A stretch of 52,500 nt of DNA from Neocallimastix lanati (nom. inval.). Its lineage: Eukaryota > Neocallimastigomycota > Neocallimastigomycetes > Neocallimastigales > Neocallimastigaceae. Position numbers and translations under genes: made by a program. The stretch lies in NCBI GenBank assembly GCA_016946835.1, contig JACVTC010000004.1:285001-337500 (forward strand), in the 5' to 3' direction. Below the pieces are notes generated by a model. It saw only the letters and a program-made list of their open reading frames with translations. It did no database searches and was not told the origin of the DNA. Below, piece by piece: positions 51,679 to 52,500 of the stretch. Position 1 is the stretch's first letter. Each line of letters starts with the position of its first letter.

Positions 51679-52205
51679 TTATTAATAGAGGACTTTATTG
51701 GAGTTATGGATTTAAATCTCGTAATTCTTATGTTAGTCTCTAATGATATTACTTGTGAATTGAGAATAATTTCTCTTTCAGCTATATCTCAATTACGCTG
51801 CTTTAGATAATGGAAAAAAAAAAACTCATCATGTATTATTAATCATTTCACTAATAATACTCCTACTACGTCACATTACTAAAGAATCAAGAACTTTGGA
51901 TAAGAAATTAAATGGTAAGAAAACAAAAAAAACAAGTGAAATAAAAAAAGTTTTATTGGGAAAGAGATGTCTTCAAACTCTCAAAAGCTAAAAAGGCAAT
52001 TATTTACAAGGAGAATGATTTTGGATTTATTTCAGAAATCAAAAACTTAACATTTCAAATATTCTAAGAATCAATTGGGATTCTTTTGGATTTTTCGAAT
52101 TAGGTATGATTTTTAAATTTGACATGAGTATTTCCATTAAAAGAAAAATAGTCTCAGAAAAATTTCCCTAAATGTTGCCCATGCTATGGTGATAGTAGTA
52201 AAAGA
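50340..52205 (+). pseudogene. Decayed LINE relic with internal deletions
   Basis: Follows the LINE ORF from about residue 390 of the intact element with many breaks. Landmarks: RVPCDLKGSAFRCPYYIKKL (50470-50535), SMKNNKA-like end (about 51070-51100). It then jumps directly to LSPILFNLFINDVLDNCDKY (51100-51160), skipping the fingers and first catalytic box. Further on: CCGGLFFFADGIVLVAPSK (51180-51240), SNDITCELR (51740), LSAISQLRCFR (51776). YWERDVFKLSKAKKAI (51953-52000) and GFFWIFRI (52083) follow. It belongs to the same lineage as the relic at 4698-6141. Ends without a recognisable poly(A) at about 52205. Confidence 0.8.
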
Positions 52206-52280
52206 TAACTTAAAATAAAAGTTTAAAAGAAGTAATAAAACAAAAATAAAATAGATAGTGAAGTACAATAAAAGTTTAAA

Positions 52281-52314
<34 letters not shown>

Positions 52315-52500
52315 ATTGTAAAAATATTATTAATAAAAATAAAATAAAATAAAATTGGATAAGTACAATAAAAAAAAAAAAGTAAAAGAGTTAATAAAAA
52401 TAAAATTAAAATAAAGTGAAAAATAGAATAAAAAATGAAAAATAAAGTATAGAATAAAGTAAAATAAAATAAAATAAAATTAAATTAAAAATAAAATAAA
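52206..52500. other. A-rich simple sequence at window end
   Basis: AATAAAGT and AAAATAAAAT repeats with a pure A run (52283-52310). A phrase AATAAAAGTTTAAA occurs twice (52214 and 52267). No gene. Confidence 0.5.

Overview
The window is extremely A+T-rich nuclear DNA of a eukaryote, almost certainly a fungus. The most likely group is the anaerobic gut fungi (Neocallimastigomycota). Reasons: intergenic DNA is nearly pure A/T with long homopolymers and (ATT)n tracts; coding sequence appears as islands of higher complexity; genes carry short AT-rich GT-AG introns; and the ribosomal proteins and V-ATPase subunit read as fungal. Dictyostelium-like AT-rich protists were considered but fit the protein sequences less well. 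The genus is inference.

Layout: (1) <1-4445 (+), the 3' part of a ten-exon gene for a LisH plus WD40-repeat protein, whose introns hold very long microsatellites. (2) 4698-8166 (-), a graveyard of 5'-truncated LINE 3' ends stacked head to tail, each ending in its own poly(A). (3) 8165-13104 (-), an intact-looking full-length LINE (one 1361-codon ORF with endonuclease, reverse transcriptase and zinc knuckle) inserted into an older LINE; a 13-bp target-site duplication is readable on both sides. (4) 13824-15089 (-), ribosomal protein uL3/RPL3, with an intron directly after the ATG. (5) 16988-18021 (+), V-ATPase subunit G, again with an intron directly after the ATG. (6) 18022-29585, 11.5 kb of AT-rich intergenic DNA holding a minisatellite, a decayed unidentified gene-like stretch, a Ty1/copia relic with an LTR and a Mutator-like transposase relic. 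(7) 29586-34057 (+), a large F-BAR/SH3 (PCH family) protein. (8) 35425-36374 (+), a young 5'-truncated copy of the same LINE with its own target-site duplication. (9) 37149-37631 (+), ribosomal protein eL21/RPL21. (10) 38890-42640 (+), two old LINE relics. (11) 44503-49503 (+), the second-largest subunit of RNA polymerase II (RPB2), eight exons. (12) 50340-52205 (+), another decayed LINE.

The host genes are unrelated housekeeping genes (translation, transcription, vacuolar acidification, membrane/cytokinesis scaffold, WD40 scaffold), each with its own promoter; there is no operon or gene cluster. What links the window is retrotransposition: at least three related LINE lineages, nested, stacked and internally rearranged, plus traces of Ty3/gypsy, Ty1/copia and a MULE. 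I did not find a convincing new defence, toxin or RNA system. The most notable material is the LINE biology: nested insertion, poly(A)-directed stacking, a captured gypsy fragment and an uncharacterised N-terminal domain.

Exon structures for the four multi-exon genes were assembled by hand from GT/AG sites and reading-frame phase. In each case the exon lengths sum to a whole number of codons.
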